Origin: VFMC01 sp039796935 | GTDB taxonomy: Bacteria; Actinomycetota; Acidimicrobiia; Acidimicrobiales; Ilumatobacteraceae | Direction of reading: 5' to 3' | NCBI GenBank assembly: GCA_039796935.1 | Contig: JBDKIV010000079.1 | Location: forward strand, 1-32,734 | Length of the DNA: 32,734 nucleotides | Shown: positions 14,383 to 22,054 of the stretch, in pieces | How positions within the stretch are numbered: the first letter of the stretch is position 1 | Layout: every line of letters starts with the position of its first letter | Notes under the pieces: generated by a model | The model's database searches: none | Seen by the model: the letters and a program-made list of their open reading frames with translations, nothing else | Told to the model about the DNA's origin: nothing | Position numbers and translations under genes: made by a program

Positions 14383-15030
14383 GTGACTCGATTGGTCTAC
14401 GTCCGACACGGTGAGTCGAACACCACCGTTGCACGAGTGATCGGGGGGTCACGTACCTGTTCGGGCCTGTCGCCACTCGGGGTCCGACAGGCCGAGCGGC
14501 TGCGTGATCGCTGGAGCACCACGCCCGAGTTTAGGCCCGATGTCATCATCTCGAGCCATTTCGCCCGTGCGCGGCAGACGGCCGAGATCATCGCCGAGGC
14601 GTTCGTAGGGGCCGAGATCGTCATCGACGAGGGTTTCGGCGAGCACGACCCAGGGCCCGAGTGCGACGGCATGACGATGGACGAGTTCGTCGAGCGCTTC
14701 GGCACCGGGGCATGGGAGGAGGATCCGTTCGGGGTGACCTTTCCCGGGGGAGAAACCCTGGCGGCGTTCCAGTACCGCGTCGGCGCGGCCGTGAGGCGAC
14801 TGGTCGACGAGCGGCGAGGCCAGACCATCCTCGTCTCGTGCCACGGCGGGGTCATCGACGCAGTGCTCCGTCAGGCGCTCCGCACCACGCCGACCGGGAC
14901 ATTCACGATCAACACGCTCAACACGTCGATCACCGAACTCCAACTCGAGCACCCGCATCGATGGTCGTTGCGACGCTACGGCGATGTGGCGCACCTCGCC
15001 GGGCTGCCGACGGGCACGCAGCGGGGCTGA
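14383..15030 (+). CDS. Histidine phosphatase family protein (phosphoglycerate mutase-like)
   Basis: A 215-residue member of the histidine phosphatase superfamily. The phosphoacceptor motif RHGE is at residues 8-11, the conserved arginine region SSHFARARQTAEI follows, and the second catalytic His is in SCHGGVID. The GTG start places RHG at the expected distance from the N-terminus and follows a -10 box by 8 nt; the frame is open upstream, but that part lies inside purL and has no family features. The substrate cannot be told from sequence; broad-specificity phosphatases as well as mutases share this fold. Divergent from purL across a 67-bp gap, and its stop is only 3 bp from the convergent next gene. 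Confidence 0.88.
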   Translation: MTRLVYVRHGESNTTVARVIGGSRTCSGLSPLGVRQAERLRDRWSTTPEFRPDVIISSHFARARQTAEIIAEAFVGAEIVIDEGFGEHDPGPECDGMTMDEFVERFGTGAWEEDPFGVTFPGGETLAAFQYRVGAAVRRLVDERRGQTILVSCHGGVIDAVLRQALRTTPTGTFTINTLNTSITELQLEHPHRWSLRRYGDVAHLAGLPTGTQRG

Positions 15031-15033
15031 GCA

Positions 15034-15597
15034 TCATCCGGGTAGCGGCGATCCGGCCAGATCCTTGCCGAGCATGACGAGGACCGACGCGTCGGCCAGG
15101 GTCTCGTTGGCTCCGCTGATCGGTGCAGGTGTCGGCATGCGCTCGACCGGTACGCCGCCGAGGACCTTCGACAGGGATGCCGCTACGGCAGCAGCCTCGT
15201 CGCGGGCATAGATCTTCGTCGCTTCGATGATCGTGTCGTAGATCGCGCCGTTCGTGGGCTCGCGCAGCACGAACCCGCGCGCAGCGAGCGCTGCAGTCAA
15301 CTCGGCGGCCGCACCGGGTACATCGGCAGCGTTGGCGACCAGGACTGTCGCGCCCTCGACCACGAGCGGCTCGGTCGTCGTGGTCGGCGGCAGCGTCGTG
15401 GTGGTGGTCGTGGTGGTGGTCGTGGTGGTGGTCGGCGGCAGGGTGGAGGTCGTGGCGACGACGCTCGGTGGCAACGTGGTCGACGTGCTCACGGTGGTGG
15501 GGGTGAGCGCAGCGTTGTTCTCGCTGCAGGCACCGAGGGTGAGCGCTGCTGCCATCACGACGCACGCTGGGGAGTATCGGATCGTGCTGATCGGCAT
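15034..15597 (-). CDS. LytR_C-domain lipoprotein with Thr-rich linker
   Basis: A 187-residue predicted lipoprotein. A hydrophobic signal ends in the lipobox LGAC (Cys about residue 24), so it should be lipid-anchored outside the membrane. A low-complexity Thr/Pro linker of about 40 residues follows, encoded by a 12-bp tandem repeat. The C-terminal ~100 residues (from about VEGATVLVANAADVPG) resemble the LytR C-terminal domain found alone or attached to LCP cell-wall ligases. The function of this domain is unsettled; a cell-wall role is inference. The ATG at 15597 is preceded by CATGCT, 6 nt away, and directly precedes the signal peptide. The longer open frame upstream runs through the divergent GMC gene and is not coding. 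Confidence 0.8.
   Translation of the reverse strand: MPISTIRYSPACVVMAAALTLGACSENNAALTPTTVSTSTTLPPSVVATTSTLPPTTTTTTTTTTTTTLPPTTTTEPLVVEGATVLVANAADVPGAAAELTAALAARGFVLREPTNGAIYDTIIEATKIYARDEAAAVAASLSKVLGGVPVERMPTPAPISGANETLADASVLVMLGKDLAGSPLPG
15395..15430. repeat. 12-bp tandem repeat, three perfect copies
   Basis: GTCGTGGTGGTG repeated three times without change, encoding the poly-Thr linker of the lipoprotein on the minus strand. A 14-bp direct repeat, GTGGTCGGCGGCAG, flanks it at 15380-15393 and 15428-15441 and encodes the LPPTT ends of the linker. Such a repeat can change copy number by slippage without breaking frame. Confidence 0.9.
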
Positions 15598-15603
15598 GCA
15601 GCG

Positions 15604-15609
15604 AGCATG
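15604..15609 (-). promoter_or_regulatory. Possible -10 box of the LytR_C lipoprotein gene
   Basis: CATGCT on the minus strand, 6 nt before the ATG. It keeps the A at position 2 and T at position 6 of the -10 consensus. The same GCATGCT with the same spacing precedes the gene starting at 31088. Confidence 0.35.
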
Positions 15610-15665
15610 CCAGTTCGCAGTCGCCGAGGGGTGGCACTCCCACCGAAACCGTGGCCGCCCAGCCG

Positions 15666-15671
15666 TACACT
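15666..15671 (+). promoter_or_regulatory. -10 box of the GMC oxidoreductase gene
   Basis: TACACT, 7 nt before the GTG at 15679; supports a leaderless start. Confidence 0.5.
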
Positions 15672-15678
15672 CGGCATC

Positions 15679-17004
15679 GTGGCCGGGCGTCGGATCGTTG
15701 TCATCGGTGCCGGGTCGGCTGGTGCTGTGATGGCTGCTCGATTGAGCGAACGGGCAACCTCGGACGTCACAGTGCTCGAGGCGGGTCCCGATCTGCGCGG
15801 CGGCGACCAGACTCCCGATGGGATCGCTGGACCGTCGTTCTTCGCAGCGCTGTCCGAACCCGATCGGATCTGGCCCGACCTCGTCGCCACCCGCTCGGCC
15901 GGTCAGGCTCCACGGCCGTACCGACGTGGTCGGGGTGTCGGTGGCTCGTCCGTCGTGAACGCCATGGTGGCCATTCCCGGGCATCCGGCCGATTACGACG
16001 AGTGGGAGAGCCGTCACGGCGTGCCCGGATGGGCGTGGCGCGACGTGTCTCGCTGGTTCGTGTCGACGTCGCTCGTGCTGCGTCGTGCTCCGCTTGCAGA
16101 GTGGGGGCCGGTCAATCAGGCGCTTGCTCAGGCATGTCCGGCAGCTCGAGACGGGGTCCCGCTCACCCGCTCGATCGCCGGCCGCCGCGTGTCGGTCGTC
16201 GATGCCTACCTCGAGCCTGCTCGCTCTCGGCCCAATTTGACGGTTCGCGCAAACTCGTTGGTCGATCGTGTGATCTTCGACGGGCGGACGGCGCGTGGTG
16301 TGCTGCTCGCCGATGGCAGCGAGGTACCGGCGGACCTCGTGGTGGTGAGTGCCGGCGCGGTGCATTCGCCAGCGATTCTGCTGCGATCGGGTGTCGAAGC
16401 CGTTGGCCTGGGTGACAATCTGCACGACCATCCGTCGGTGTCCGTCGGTCTGATGCTCAGGACCCACGCAAGACCGGGAAGTCTTGCCGTGGCCACGATG
16501 GCTCGAGCGTCGACCGGTCATGAACCGGACGATCTCCAGTTCTTGCCGGTCGACGCGCTCGATCCGACGTCACCCGAGTTCGGGACCGTGTTCGTCGCGC
16601 TCATGCGCACCCATTCCCGCGGAACGGTGCGGCTGGTCTCGAACGATCCCACGGTCGACCCTGCGGTCGATTTCGCGATGCTCAGTGACGAGCGCGACTG
16701 GGAGCGGCTCGCTCGAGGAGTGGAGATGCTGCACGAGCTGATCGGCCACGAGGCGTTCCGGGACATCGGCGAGGCGATCCCTGCCGCGACCGACCCCGTA
16801 GGGGTTCGCGCCATGCTCGGCGATTACGTCCATGCAGCAGGCACCTGTGCCATGGGATCCGTCGTGGACGAACGCTGTCGGCTGATCGGTCACGACGGAG
16901 TCATCGTCTGTGACGCGTCGGTCATGCCGAATGCCCCTCGAGCGAACACCCACCTCCCGACGGTCATGATCGCCGAACGAGTGGCGGCGATGTCGAGCGA
17001 GTGA
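15679..17004 (+). CDS. GMC-family FAD-dependent oxidoreductase
   Basis: A 441-residue flavoprotein of the glucose-methanol-choline family. It shows the N-terminal dinucleotide-binding motif GAGSAG with the acidic end VLEAG, the first GMC signature (GRGVGGSSVVNAMV), a second signature region around SAGAVHSPAILLRSG, and the C-terminal HAAGTCAMG and NTHLPTVMIAER segments that carry the FAD-contacting and catalytic His residues. It is shorter than the usual 500-600 residues, with a reduced substrate-binding domain, but no key motif is missing. It should oxidise an alcohol; the substrate is unknown. The GTG is supported by the -10 box and starts just before the first beta strand. Confidence 0.9.
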   Translation: MAGRRIVVIGAGSAGAVMAARLSERATSDVTVLEAGPDLRGGDQTPDGIAGPSFFAALSEPDRIWPDLVATRSAGQAPRPYRRGRGVGGSSVVNAMVAIPGHPADYDEWESRHGVPGWAWRDVSRWFVSTSLVLRRAPLAEWGPVNQALAQACPAARDGVPLTRSIAGRRVSVVDAYLEPARSRPNLTVRANSLVDRVIFDGRTARGVLLADGSEVPADLVVVSAGAVHSPAILLRSGVEAVGLGDNLHDHPSVSVGLMLRTHARPGSLAVATMARASTGHEPDDLQFLPVDALDPTSPEFGTVFVALMRTHSRGTVRLVSNDPTVDPAVDFAMLSDERDWERLARGVEMLHELIGHEAFRDIGEAIPAATDPVGVRAMLGDYVHAAGTCAMGSVVDERCRLIGHDGVIVCDASVMPNAPRANTHLPTVMIAERVAAMSSE

Positions 17005-17012
17005 TGGTGCTC

Positions 17013-17028
17013 GAGCCCGGCGGGCCTC
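17013..17028. terminator. Short GC hairpin between convergent genes
   Basis: GAGCCC-GGC-GGG(C)CTC, a 6-bp stem with one bulged C, in the 42 bp between the GMC and WS/DGAT stops. No T-tract, so only a weak terminator candidate. Confidence 0.25.
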
Positions 17029-17046
17029 GTCGGTGTGTGCAGCGGT

Positions 17047-18534
17047 TCAGCGCGTGAGGGCGAGGAGCTCGTCGAGGCTGTCGTGGAGCAGATCGACCAT
17101 CGACCAGACATCGGGCACCAGATCACGGCAGGCAACGAAGCCGAAGTCGAGGTTGCCGTTGTAGCTCTGCACCGTCACGTTGAGACCTTGGCCGTCTGCG
17201 AGCGCGCTCACCGGATAGAAGTGCTGGAGTTCGGCTCCCGCCGAATACAGGGGATGGTTCGGCCCCGGGACGTTCGAGATCACCAGGTTGAACGGCGGGT
17301 TCATCCTGTCGGCGATGCGGAGCCGGCTGTACATCCGCATCGCCCGGGCTGCCAGTGCCGGCGGAGCGAACTGCGTGAAGTCCTGGAGGGTGTCGGCAGG
17401 GATGGCAGCGAAGTTCTCCTTCGCGGCGTTCATGCTCTGCTGGACCCTCGCGAGTCGTCTGAGCGGGTCGGGTTCGTTCGTGGCGAGGTCGGCGAAAAGG
17501 GCGGAGACGCGATTCTGGTAGACGTCGGCTTCGTCACCGCTGCGGACGCTGACGGGCACCATGGCGATCAGGCTCTCGTCCGGGAGCGCATCGTGACCGA
17601 TGAGGTACGTGCGCAGCGTGGTGCTGCACAGAGCCATGACGACGTCGTTGAAGGTGCATCCGACGCGTCGGCGGATGGTCTTGGCATCGTCGAGCGACAG
17701 CGTCGTGTATGCGAACCGGCGATGGGGCGAGATCGGCCGGTTCCACGGGGTGCGGGGGGCTTGCGTCGGTGGCAGGGCCGGCGCGCGGTCGTCGTCGACG
17801 CCGTAGTTGCTGCGAAGTCGACGTCGGAGAAGATCGCCGAGCGGCCCCGGCAGCGGCTGTGCCACCAGGTCGGCGATGGCGCGCAACCCGCCGAGTTGTG
17901 TGCTGGCGGCGAGCTCCCTGGTGGCCCGGACGCTGAGGCGCACCAGCTTCTCGGGGCGCCGCAGGTACTCGCGGGCGGTGAGGCGGAGCAGTTCCTCGTC
18001 GGTCGGGATGACGTCGGGTACCCACGTCGCCGGAGCGCCGACCGGTCGATGGTCGGGGTCGGTGTCGAGGATGACCCCCAGCATCACCGCACCGGCTGCA
18101 CCGTCGATGGCAGCGTGGTGGATCTTCGTCAACTGGGCGATCAAGCGGCCGTTGTCGACGCCTTCGATCACGTACAGCTCCCAGAGCGGACGGTTGCGGT
18201 CGAGGGGCCGAGACACGATCCGGCTGACGACCTCGCTGAGTTGCTCGGGGGTGCCCGGGGGAGGGACAGCGTGATGACGGACGTGGAAGTCGAGATCGAA
18301 GTGCGGGTCCTCGATCCAGTAGGGCAGATCGAGACCGAGGGGTACCTCGACGAGCCGCCGCCGGAAGGGAGCGAGTTGGTCGATGCGCTCGGACAGCAAC
18401 TGCTTGGTCGCCTCGAGCCCGCCCCCGCCAGGGGCATTGCTCGGGTCGAAGAGGTTGAGCGACGAGACGTGACCGAACGTGGTCGGGGTCTCCATGTTGA
18501 GAAAGCTGACGTCCACCCCGTTGAGCTGGCGCAT
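17047..18534 (-). CDS. Wax ester synthase / diacylglycerol O-acyltransferase (WS/DGAT)
   Basis: A 495-residue acyltransferase of the bacterial WS/DGAT family, which esterifies diacylglycerol or fatty alcohols with acyl-CoA to make storage lipids. The catalytic motif HHxxxDG is intact (His139, His140, Asp144, Gly145). It is preceded by the family pattern PLWELYVIEG, and NLVISNVPGP lies near residue 415. The N-terminus (MRQLNGVDVSFLNMETP) is typical, so the ATG at 18534 is firm; a TAGCCT box lies 6 nt upstream. Triacylglycerol or wax storage is common in actinobacteria. A nearby acyl-CoA synthetase gene (26777) could supply acyl-CoA, but no operon link exists. Confidence 0.93.
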   Translation of the reverse strand: MRQLNGVDVSFLNMETPTTFGHVSSLNLFDPSNAPGGGGLEATKQLLSERIDQLAPFRRRLVEVPLGLDLPYWIEDPHFDLDFHVRHHAVPPPGTPEQLSEVVSRIVSRPLDRNRPLWELYVIEGVDNGRLIAQLTKIHHAAIDGAAGAVMLGVILDTDPDHRPVGAPATWVPDVIPTDEELLRLTAREYLRRPEKLVRLSVRATRELAASTQLGGLRAIADLVAQPLPGPLGDLLRRRLRSNYGVDDDRAPALPPTQAPRTPWNRPISPHRRFAYTTLSLDDAKTIRRRVGCTFNDVVMALCSTTLRTYLIGHDALPDESLIAMVPVSVRSGDEADVYQNRVSALFADLATNEPDPLRRLARVQQSMNAAKENFAAIPADTLQDFTQFAPPALAARAMRMYSRLRIADRMNPPFNLVISNVPGPNHPLYSAGAELQHFYPVSALADGQGLNVTVQSYNGNLDFGFVACRDLVPDVWSMVDLLHDSLDELLALTR

Positions 18535-18540
18535 TGCCGG

Positions 18541-18546
18541 AGGCTA
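18541..18546 (-). promoter_or_regulatory. -10 box of the WS/DGAT gene
   Basis: TAGCCT on the minus strand, 6 nt before the ATG at 18534, in the 109-bp gap after the aldo/keto reductase gene. Nothing else was seen in that gap. Confidence 0.5.
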
Positions 18547-18643
18547 CTGCGCTCGGCCCGTGTCGGTGACCGGAACCGGAACGGGTTGCCCACCGGCTGC
18601 GAGCGTCGGTTGTGAGGCCGGCCAGAGGGCGTTCAGATGGCGG

Positions 18644-19513
18644 TCAGCGGGTGGTCGGAAAGAGGGGGATCTCGCTGCTCGATGCGGTCACGATCGCCTC
18701 GACCTCGGCGGGTCCGAACTGCGGCAACGACAGGGCCGCCGCCAAGACGGCGGGCAGCAGAGTGACATCGCCGGGGCTGCAGCATGCGTGGACGCCGGGC
18801 AGCGACAGCGCTGCGCCGATTCCCTCGCGAAGCCGATTCGTGTCCCTCCAGGGCTCGTACCACGTGGTCGCGTCTCGGTGGTCGTCGACCCACGGTCGAT
18901 GAACCCCGACCTTGATCGCCATGACTCCGACGTCGCGTCGGACCGCCTCGTCGAGGAGGGCCGACAGGTCGGCTGCGTACCGCGGATCGGCCAACAGGCG
19001 CGGATAGATCGGCAGCATCACCGTGTCGAGGTCGTACCGGCGCAGCGCTTCGAGTTGCGCTGCAGCCGTGCCGAGGTCGTGGCCCGTGATCCCGACGAAC
19101 CGTGTCAGCCCTTCGTCACGTGCAGCGATGATCGATTCGATGGCGTCGGCGCGGGCGTCGAGGTCGTCGAGGTTCGTGACGGCGTGCGCCTGGTAGAGAT
19201 CGAACTGGTCGCAGCCGAGCCTCGTGAGGGACGTCTCGAGCTCGCGCCGCACACTCGCCGGCTTGGTCCGGCCGCTCTTTTCTGCGACGAACAAACGCTG
19301 ACGATGGCGTCCGACGAGACCTCCGGCGAGCTCTTCGGCGCGTCCGTACGAAGGGGCGATGTCGATGTGGTTGACGCCGGCCGACACTGCCTGCTCGAAC
19401 GCGAGTTCCACCTGATCGGGGTGTGCCGCGGAGAACATGGCTCCGCCGAGGATGACGATCGATGATCGGTGTTCGGTGCGACCGAGCCGCCGGCATTCGA
19501 GTTGAGTGGTCAC
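18644..19513 (-). CDS. Aldo/keto reductase
   Basis: A 289-residue member of the AKR superfamily, NAD(P)H-dependent reductases with a TIM barrel. The catalytic tetrad is visible as Asp51, Tyr56 (in HIDIAPSYG), Lys79 (VAEKSGR) and His110 (YQAH). It is slightly shorter than usual, and the C-terminal part shows only a loose match to the cofactor-binding region. The GTG start at 19513 sits 6 nt after CAGCCT. The substrate is unknown. It is upstream of, and on the same strand as, the WS/DGAT gene, but that gene has its own -10 box. Confidence 0.88.
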   Translation of the reverse strand: MTTQLECRRLGRTEHRSSIVILGGAMFSAAHPDQVELAFEQAVSAGVNHIDIAPSYGRAEELAGGLVGRHRQRLFVAEKSGRTKPASVRRELETSLTRLGCDQFDLYQAHAVTNLDDLDARADAIESIIAARDEGLTRFVGITGHDLGTAAAQLEALRRYDLDTVMLPIYPRLLADPRYAADLSALLDEAVRRDVGVMAIKVGVHRPWVDDHRDATTWYEPWRDTNRLREGIGAALSLPGVHACCSPGDVTLLPAVLAAALSLPQFGPAEVEAIVTASSSEIPLFPTTR

Positions 19514-19519
19514 GACGCC

Positions 19520-19525
19520 AGGCTG
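19520..19525 (-). promoter_or_regulatory. Possible -10 box of the aldo/keto reductase gene
   Basis: CAGCCT on the minus strand, 6 nt before the GTG at 19513; a weak match that keeps A at position 2 and T at position 6. Confidence 0.35.
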
Positions 19526-19544
19526 TCACATCCGGGCGACGTCG

Positions 19545-19739
19545 TCAGCGAAGCTCGTCGTCGTCGATCGGGACGGCACGCCGTTGGTCGAGCGCATCGG
19601 CTTCGGAGGCGTCGAGGGGGAGTGCGGTGGGTTCCTCCGCCGCAGCGTCCTCGTCGTCGTGGAGGGTCCGGTCGTCGTCGTCCCCCCAGCTGCGCTCGTC
19701 GTCGCTCGTCCCGCGCTCGTCGTCTCGTGAAGTGGTCAT
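19545..19739 (-). CDS. Small acidic protein with C-terminal EAD motif
   Basis: A 64-residue, strongly acidic protein rich in Asp, Glu, Arg and Ser. The first two thirds look disordered. The C-terminus, LPLDASEADALDQRRAVP followed by acidic residues, resembles from memory a motif seen at the ends of short uncharacterised actinobacterial proteins (P-x-x-A-x-EAD-x-x-x-Q). The ATG at 19739 is the only good start near the acidic region, but no clear -10 box or Shine-Dalgarno precedes it, and the open frame upstream is antisense to other genes. No function is known to me. Followed by the aldo/keto reductase gene after 31 bp. Confidence 0.55.
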   Translation of the reverse strand: MTTSRDDERGTSDDERSWGDDDDRTLHDDEDAAAEEPTALPLDASEADALDQRRAVPIDDDELR

Positions 19740-19880
19740 CGCGTCAACCGTCCCGTCGTTGCTCGAGTCTGCTCGCTCGACTGTTCCCTCTGAGGTCGTC
19801 TGCAACACTCCGCAGGGGCCTCTCGCGATCGATCCGATCGACGAGCCGCGTCGGCCGTCGTGTCCTCGGTCGGCTCGTGG

Positions 19881-19886
19881 GATACT
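19881..19886 (+). promoter_or_regulatory. -10 box of the MBL-lycopene cyclase pair
   Basis: GATACT, 6 nt before the ATG at 19893. It picks this start over the in-frame ATG at 19860. Confidence 0.42.
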
Positions 19887-19892
19887 GAGGTC

Positions 19893-20852
19893 ATGGTTGG
19901 ACGTGCAGCTCCGTTTCTCGACGATCTGGGTGATGGGTGTTTCGCCTATGTCCAGCCGGATGGAAGTTGGGGTTGGAGCAACGCGGGGCTGATCACCGGC
20001 GACGGGGCGTCGCTCTTGGTCGACACCTTGTTCGACCTGAGGCTGACGAGTCGGATGCTCGAGACCATGCAGCCGCTCACCCGGTCGGCCCCGATCGGCA
20101 CGCTCGTCAACACCCATGCCAACGGTGATCACTGCTTCGGTAACGAGCTGGTGGCGGGCGCCGACATCATCGCCTCGTCGGCGACGGCGCACGAGATGGC
20201 CGACGTCCCCCCGGCGATGCTCGCAGCGCTGAACGCCGCACCGGGCGAACTCGGCGAGCTCTTCCGGTCCTTCTTCGGTGAGTTCGAATTCGAGGGGATC
20301 TCGCTGACACTGCCGACCCGGACGTTCGAACGGCGGCTCGATGTGGAGGTCGGTGGTCGGCTGGTCGAGCTGATCGAGGTGGGTCCTGCGCACACCCGGG
20401 GTGACACGATCGTGTCCGTTCCCGATGCGAAGACGGTGTTCACCGGCGACATCCTCTTCATCGGCGGAACCCCCATCGTCTGGGCCGGGCCCTTGTCGAA
20501 CTGGGTCGCGGCGTGTGACCTCATGCTCGGAATGGATGTCGAGACGGTCGTACCGGGACACGGACCCGTGACGGACAAGGCTGGCGTCGCCCAGGTGCGG
20601 GACTACCTCGCCTTCATCGATTCCGAGGCAACGCTGCGTCAGCAGGCCGGTCTCGATGCCTTCGATGCCGCTCGCGACATCGCCGCAGTCGTGGGAGCTC
20701 GCGCCGACTTCGGCACCTGGGGTGAGTTCGGTCGGATCGCGGTCAATGTCGAAGCCGTCTACCGGTCGCTCGATCCGACACACACCACTCCCGACGTCGT
20801 CGAGCAGTTCCGGCGGATGGCGCAGATCGAGGGCGCCGTCGCCCACCCGTGA
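19893..20852 (+). CDS. MBL-fold metallo-hydrolase
   Basis: A 319-residue metallo-beta-lactamase-fold protein. The metal-binding signature reads H75-A-N-G-D79-H80, so the second His of the usual HxHxDH is Asn; a downstream GPAHTRGDT supplies the next His, FTGDILF the bridging Asp and VVPGHGPV a further His. The HxNGDH form recurs in a subgroup of MBL hydrolases I recall from actinobacteria and proteobacteria, so the protein is probably functional, perhaps with altered metal occupancy. The substrate is unknown. Its stop overlaps the GTG of the lycopene cyclase gene (GTGA), so the two are co-translated; a role in carotenoid metabolism is only a guess from that. Confidence 0.87.
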   Translation: MVGRAAPFLDDLGDGCFAYVQPDGSWGWSNAGLITGDGASLLVDTLFDLRLTSRMLETMQPLTRSAPIGTLVNTHANGDHCFGNELVAGADIIASSATAHEMADVPPAMLAALNAAPGELGELFRSFFGEFEFEGISLTLPTRTFERRLDVEVGGRLVELIEVGPAHTRGDTIVSVPDAKTVFTGDILFIGGTPIVWAGPLSNWVAACDLMLGMDVETVVPGHGPVTDKAGVAQVRDYLAFIDSEATLRQQAGLDAFDAARDIAAVVGARADFGTWGEFGRIAVNVEAVYRSLDPTHTTPDVVEQFRRMAQIEGAVAHP

Positions 20853-22054
20853 CGTCGACGCCGATCCACGATGTCGTCGTCCTGGGTGACGGGCCGGCCG
20901 GCTTGGCGCTCGCAGCGGCATGCCATCGTGGCGGCCTCGACACCGTGGTCGTGGGTCGAGATGCGGCCTGGACCGCCACCTACGCTGCGTGGCTCGACGA
21001 GGTGTCGCCTCGTGAGGCGGTGTTCGCGTCGACGATGACCATGGATGCCGTGGGGCATCGCCGCTCGACCCTCGGTCGCAGGTACGGCGTCCTCCACTCG
21101 GGCGCGCTTCGACACGTGCTCGACGTGGCCCCGCGTGTTCGGGCGGACGTGACCGTCGTCGACCACCTCCGAGACGCCAGCGTGGTCCGGTGCGACGGCT
21201 CGCCGGGCGACCTCCGCGCCCGGCTCGTGGTCGACGCTCGCGGCGCACGCGCCGAGCCAGGGGTGCCGTTGCAGACGGCCTACGGCTTGGTGCTGGACGG
21301 GCGGCCTGATGGCATTCCCGGTGAAGGTGGCGTCCTGATGGACTGGCAGACCCCCCTCACTGGAGCTGCGGGCCAGGGCGACGAGGGTCCGGCGGCGGGT
21401 CGGCCCCTGCCTCCCACGTTCCTCTACGTCGTCGACCTCGGCAACGGGCGCTGGCTGGTCGAGGAAACGGCGTTGGCACATCGTCATCCGTTGCCGTTCG
21501 ATGTGCTGAGGCAGCGGCTCGCCGCTCGGCTCGGGGCCGACCTGACCAATCGTGCTCGCGCCGTCGAACACGTCTCGATCCCCTTGCGGGCAGGTGTTCC
21601 CACGTCGGCCGGGCCGACGGTGCTCTTCGGTGCTGCGGCGGGGTACGTCCACCCTGCGACGGGCTACAGCGTCGCCGCCTCGCTCACCGCTGCCGACCGA
21701 GTGGCCCGGGCGATCACCGCTGCGCTGCCGCTCGGCGAGGCATCGGATCGGGCGGCGATGGTGCGGTCCGCGGTGTGGCCCGTCGGGCACGTCCGGGCCC
21801 GAGCACTGCACGACTACGGCCTGGCGGCGCTGCTTCGTCTGTCGGCCAGCGAGATCCAGACCTTCTTCGACGCCTTCTTCGCGCTGCCCACCGATCAGTG
21901 GTCGACGTATCTGCGGATCGATGCCGATGCACGTGCGGTGGCGGGTGTCATGGCGAAGGTGTTCGGGGCATCTCCCTGGCGCCTTCGTGGGCGGCTCGCG
22001 GCGGGTAGTCCGCGTCCGTTCCTCCATCTGACCCGCGGGCTGCTTCGGCGTTGA
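20849..22054 (+). CDS. Lycopene cyclase, CrtL type
   Basis: A 401-residue flavoprotein matching the plant/cyanobacterial CrtL family, which cyclises the ends of lycopene to beta- or epsilon-rings. Seen in order: an N-terminal GDGPAG dinucleotide fold, TYAAWLDE, QTAYGLVLDG, MDWQT, FLYVVDLGNG followed by VEETALAHR, IPLRAG, and FGAAAGYVHPATGYSVA. These are the family's classic blocks. The GTG at 20849 overlaps the MBL stop by four bases and is immediately followed by the first beta strand. No phytoene synthase or desaturase genes are in the window, so the pigment product is unknown. Its last 107 bp are antisense to the SURF1 3' end. Confidence 0.86.
   Translation: MTSTPIHDVVVLGDGPAGLALAAACHRGGLDTVVVGRDAAWTATYAAWLDEVSPREAVFASTMTMDAVGHRRSTLGRRYGVLHSGALRHVLDVAPRVRADVTVVDHLRDASVVRCDGSPGDLRARLVVDARGARAEPGVPLQTAYGLVLDGRPDGIPGEGGVLMDWQTPLTGAAGQGDEGPAAGRPLPPTFLYVVDLGNGRWLVEETALAHRHPLPFDVLRQRLAARLGADLTNRARAVEHVSIPLRAGVPTSAGPTVLFGAAAGYVHPATGYSVAASLTAADRVARAITAALPLGEASDRAAMVRSAVWPVGHVRARALHDYGLAALLRLSASEIQTFFDAFFALPTDQWSTYLRIDADARAVAGVMAKVFGASPWRLRGRLAAGSPRPFLHLTRGLLRR

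Noticed and set aside
15380..15441. CRISPR-like repeat
   Set aside because: The repeats are 12 bp, tandem without spacers, and in frame within a coding sequence.
15598..16521. Extension of the LytR_C lipoprotein frame into the GMC gene region
   Set aside because: It is antisense to the GMC oxidoreductase, and the lipoprotein signal peptide begins at 15597.
15679..17004. Mycofactocin-associated GMC dehydrogenase (MftG)
   Set aside because: No mycofactocin genes are nearby and the protein is short; family motifs alone do not justify the name.
19740..21248. A 567-codon minus-strand frame covering the MBL and cyclase genes
   Set aside because: Only its last 64 codons look like a protein with gene-like features; the rest is antisense to two conserved genes.
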